DNA from: Nymphaea colorata
Lineage: Eukaryota; Streptophyta; Magnoliopsida; Nymphaeales; Nymphaeaceae
Length of the DNA stretch: 64,000 nucleotides
Direction: 5' to 3'
Assembly: GCF_008831285.2 (NCBI RefSeq)
Contig: NC_045148.1
Span: 7,321,001-7,385,000 of the forward strand
The notes under the pieces are model-generated. The model did no database searches. It worked only from the letters and a program-made list of their open reading frames with translations, and had not been told where the DNA came from. Both the position numbers and the translations under genes were made by a program. Shown here one piece after another: positions 60,833 to 64,000 of this stretch (its first letter is position 1; each line of letters begins with the position of its first letter).

Positions 60833-61050
60833 CAACGCCACTTGAACGGTTACATCTTAGTTCCTTGCTATGCTTGGTACAAGTTCAGTCTCCTTTTTAA
60901 CTTATGATCTATGCGACTCTTCATCGTGTCAAGACTTGACTGATATCGGTGTCCAACCTTTGGGTCAAGTATGTGTGAAGGCTGCATTGCTGTTCAAAAC
61001 GGAACAATTTTTAAGATCGACACAAGAACCAATTGAATTCTGGTCATAAG
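60833..61050 (+). repeat. Relic of the O-methyltransferase 3' flank
   Basis: The order 'cggttacatcttagttcc', 'cttggtacaagttcag', 'ttatgatctatgcgactctt', 'cgtgtcaagacttg', 'gatatcggtg', 'gaaggctgcattg' and 'aagatcgacacaag' follows the sequence found 3' of both intact methyltransferase genes (52677-52880 and 56312-56497) with many substitutions. No methyltransferase coding sequence is visible upstream, so only the downstream flank of an old copy survives. Confidence 0.7.
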
Positions 61051-62100
61051 ATGGAGTATTTCGTCCTAGTATTCAATTGAAAGGCAGAATCTTTCACCCT
61101 TCTCTCATATCCCTCAGTCTCTGTTCACTAAAAAATCTTGCAGAGGGCGTAGAATTACCAAAATATCTTCATTAAAATAAAAAGGAAGAAACTTTTTGAA
61201 ATGGTAAAAAGGGATTGTAAAAAAAAGTTGAAAAGTCATTTCACAAGGAATCACTACATCAATAGTGTTTTTGACCCAAAACACACGGCTGGCACTGGGT
61301 AGAACACCATGCTGTAGGGGCTCGTCCTTTTGTGAAGGTGCAATTTTGTGACCTTTTTATGCTTGCCCACCTCCTTATTATCCGGGTATTTTAGTTATTG
61401 GGCACAACAACATTGTAGTTCAATCATGCCATGAGCACCAATATGCCTCCGATTGAGAAGTGTGAGAACATGTCACCGGATGGCACAGAATACCCAATCT
61501 TTATCAGATTTGTGGAAGCAGATGAGCATCGGCCGCCGGCTGTCGTAGGCGACTCACTGAAATCTGGCGGCACTCCAAAATTCGACCGCTTCCTCCCGTG
61601 ATCTCCAAGAAATCTAAGAATGTGCAGGGATGATCTGCAGGGACCTAGAAATCAGTTGGACCCCTGCTTGATAGTTGGAAGTGCTGAATTTAACAGCGCC
61701 ATGTGATTGAATCGCGACGGTCTATCGGTGTTCTTCACGGTTTCTCAAGTCTCGACTGCAGCACCGTCAAAATTCGCACGTTCAACATACAATCAACAAT
61801 TTCGGATTAATTCGCTCAAGGCTATTGCCCACCCAAAGTGCGAATACATTAGAGTTTCTCTAAGGGCTATCTCATACTCAAGAGGGGGGATTGTGAGGAT
61901 ATTTATAGAGAGTTTTGGAGCCAAAACTCAAAATTTAAATTTTTTTGAATTTCATAAAATTTTCATTCGAATTTCAAAGAATTTTGAATTATTTTTAATT
62001 TTTTTTTAAAAAATAGGTTTTGACTAAGTGGGATTGGCCACTAGCCCTACAAACACCCCTTTGAGGTGTGGGCAGGGCTATTGTCCACCCAAAGAAATCA
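61051..62100. other. Intergenic, probably retroelement flank
   Basis: No supported gene. From about 61700 the sequence has 'gggattgtgaggatattta' and long AT runs that may belong to the LTR region of the copia element downstream, but LTR borders and a primer-binding site were not identified. Confidence 0.35.
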
Positions 62101-62430
62101 AAACCGCTCCCTAAGGGGCGGTTTTTTTTGCAAGAAAAGGAGGGAGGCTTGCAATAGCAGACCCCTGCCCGGGCGCTGTTGCATGCCAAGCGCAACAGCG
62201 ACCGGCACTTGGAGACCACGCGCGGCAGCGCCTTGCGCGCTGCCTCGCGCATGACGGGCGCTGCTGTGACCGCATGACGGGCGCTGCAGTGATCACTGCA
62301 ATGATCGCTGTTGCATAATGTTGTAACTTCACGCGATAGCGTAGCGCGCGACGCTACGCAATCGCGTCTGCGCATCGGGCGACGTGTTGTCTTGCGACGC
62401 CCTGTGGTGCGACCAATTGTCATGGGACGC
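62101..62430. other. CpG-rich patch with strong hairpins
   Basis: At 62101-62129 a nine-base-pair stem (aaccgctcc/ggggcggtt) with a four-base loop is followed by a run of T. From 62170 to 62430 the sequence is dense in CG dinucleotides ('acgcgcggcagcgccttgcg', 'gcgtagcgcgcgacgctacg') and in short palindromes ('cagtgatcactg'), while the neighbours are AT-rich with few CG. The block holds no recognisable protein. It may be part of a retroelement LTR or leader. Confidence 0.5.
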
Positions 62431-62837
62431 GCAATCCTTTGTTTTTATTTTTTTATATTTTATTATTTTTTCCTAAGGGTTTTTCGTAAAAAATCATAAA
62501 AATTTCTTTTTTTGTTTAATTTATTTAAAAGGCATATAAACCTAGTTTTATTTACAAAAAAGGAGGTCGACTTCGTTTTAAGCTTCAAAAATATATTTTG
62601 GTACCAGGACGAAACATAAAATGGGGAGAAGTTTGTGCATGGGCACGCAACACTTATAGCATATGACTCTGTTGTTTTGAACTCGATTTTGGATTTTGAC
62701 TTTGAAATGTTGATTTGGATTTAATTTTTGGGTTTTGGATCTAATCTGGATCTGAAATTTGGATTTTGGATTTGAATCTTGCGCGTAAATTTGGGTTTTG
62801 TGCTTGGGTAAAATAACACAATTGTTTTCAAAAAATT
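62431..62837. other. AT-rich leader-like sequence before copia pol
   Basis: AT-rich DNA with a tract of 'gatttggatttaattttt'-like phrases (62690-62770). No gag frame can be found between here and the protease, so gag is missing or unrecognisable. Confidence 0.4.
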
Positions 62838-64000
62838 TTGGGGTTATTACAATTAGTCTGCAAATTATACAAATTTCAAAATGAATCATCATCCCGAGAA
62901 GCTTATGATATGAAAACTATACCTCAAACCAATGATAGATTTTGGTATCCAGACACTGGCGCTACCCATCACATGACTGCCGATCTAAACAAGTTATCTG
63001 TTCACTCAGAATATCGTGGGTAGGATCAATTGAGAATTGGAAATGATGCTGGTATTCAAATCAAGAATATTGGTAATGTTTCTCTCTCCAGCTCAGACTC
63101 ACATTTTTTTTTTAAATAATGCGCTGCATGTTCCTACTATTTCCAAGAATCTTCTATCAGTGCATAAATTTGCCCCTGACAATGATGTTGTTTTAGAATT
63201 TGACGCAAATCATTGCGATGTTAAGAATCAGACAGTAGGGGAGAAACTTATGGAGGTAGCAAATAAATGAGGCTTATATCAGCTAAAGTTACAACATTAT
63301 CCAGCTCGCTAGAAAACAGCACTTGTGGGAGAAGGAGTCTCGGTTGATGATTGGCACAGTCGAATTGGACATTCTGATTTTAGAACTGTGATGCATGTTT
63401 GGAATAAATTTGATTTACCTATTGACAGCAAGTCTTATACTAAGATATGTGATGCATGTCAAAAAGGGAAGAGTCATGCTCTTCCTTTTGTACCGACACA
63501 ACATAAGATTGAAGCTCCACTTGATTTGATTTTCACTGATGTTTAGGGACCATCAGCTATTTCATCTTTTCATCTTTATATGGTTATAGCTACTATGTTA
63601 ACTTTATGGATGCATTCTCTCACTTTTCTTGAATATACATTATAAAAAATAAATCAGATGATCTCTCTGTTTTTAAAACTTTTCAAGTTATAACAACAAT
63701 TTGATCGAAAAATCAAGGTTGTTCAAAGTGATTGAGGAGGAGAATATCCAATTGTTTTCACCTACCTCAAACAGATTGGTATTGTTTATAGAGATGTTTG
63801 TCCACATGCTCACCAACAAAATGGCAGCATAGAAAGCAAACGTAGGCATGTAGTTAGCATCGGATTGACGCTTCTCGCACATGCTAACTTTCCTTATAAA
63901 TATTGAGACTTTGCCTTTAGAACTGTTGTCTTCTTGATCAATAGAATGTCAATTTGGGTTCTTAAAATGAAGTCACGGTATCAAGTTTTGTTCAAAAACT
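62838..64000 (+). pseudogene. Ty1/copia protease-integrase relic, open at window end
   Basis: Broken plus-strand frames contain, in order, an aspartic protease site 'WYPDTGATHHMT' (62943-62978), 'LHVPTISKNLLSVHKFA', a gag-pre-integrase block 'WHSRIGHSDFRTVMHV' with 'CDACQKGKSHALPF', and the integrase core ('LIFTDV', then 'VVQSD-GGEY' and 'HAHQQNGSIESKRRHVV'). In-frame stops interrupt it at about 63021, 63268, 63310, 63544, 63733 and 63903. Reverse transcriptase would lie beyond the window. It is unrelated in sequence context to the copia gag at 25 kb and is clearly dead. Confidence 0.88.

Noticed and set aside
62101-62129. Hairpin plus T run resembling a bacterial intrinsic terminator
   Set aside because: The context is nuclear retroelement DNA and such terminators have no role with plant RNA polymerase II. 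The hairpin itself is kept as an observation.
1-64000. A novel multi-gene defence or biosynthetic system
   Set aside because: Apart from the duplicated O-methyltransferases no neighbouring genes share a pathway; no P450, terpene synthase, acyltransferase or NLR gene was seen, so there is no evidence for a cluster.

Overview
This is a stretch of nuclear DNA from a flowering plant. The evidence is spliced genes with GT-AG introns, plant-specific protein families (stomatal EPF peptide, type I plant O-methyltransferases, DUF789, PLS-type PPR), Ty1/copia and Ty3/gypsy retrotransposons, MITE-like foldback elements, and long AT-rich intergenic DNA full of (AT)n and (GA)n runs. I cannot name the species. 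The coding exons of the O-methyltransferases are GC-rich against an AT-rich background. All exon borders below were placed by eye from GT-AG signals and the expected protein family; no search or alignment program was run.

Layout. 0-7 kb: intergenic DNA with tandem repeats, a stranded second exon of an O-methyltransferase (pseudogene, 2504-2782) and a hAT-like MITE with a plausible 8-bp target duplication (5823-6274). 7.4-9.1 kb: a two-exon EPF1-like secreted cysteine-rich peptide gene (+). 12.9-30.0 kb: a long ELMO-domain gene (+). One of its introns holds five nearly identical 438-bp tandem repeats (14.75-16.94 kb). Another, 8.7 kb long, holds nested retrotransposon debris: a plus-strand copia-type LTR with primer-binding site, a minus-strand Ty3/gypsy gag-pro-RT-RNaseH body, and a minus-strand copia gag with its LTR. 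30.25-30.5 kb: a small minus-strand ORF with a hydrophobic segment, unidentified. 37.7-43.4 kb: a 13-exon GH27 alpha-galactosidase (+), convergent with a 5-exon DUF789 gene (-, 44.6-47.1 kb). 49.5-56.5 kb: a direct tandem duplication of about 3.6 kb, each copy carrying a complete two-exon O-methyltransferase (+). 56.8-58.1 kb: a broken PPR gene. 58-64 kb: repeat-rich DNA with a degenerate relic of the O-methyltransferase 3' flank (60.83-61.05 kb), a CpG-rich patch (62.1-62.43 kb) and the stop-riddled protease/integrase part of a copia element running off the window end.

How the genes relate. The protein genes are ordinary single genes with unrelated roles (stomatal patterning, Arf-type GTPase regulation by ELMO, galactoside hydrolysis, unknown DUF789). 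The only gene family expansion is the O-methyltransferase array: two intact copies, one lone exon 2 far upstream and one relic of 3' flanking sequence downstream, so the locus shows birth and death of a specialised-metabolism gene. I found no new multi-gene system. The most unusual signals are the amino-acid changes clustered between the two O-methyltransferase copies despite an identical intron, and the freshly amplified 438-bp intronic array.
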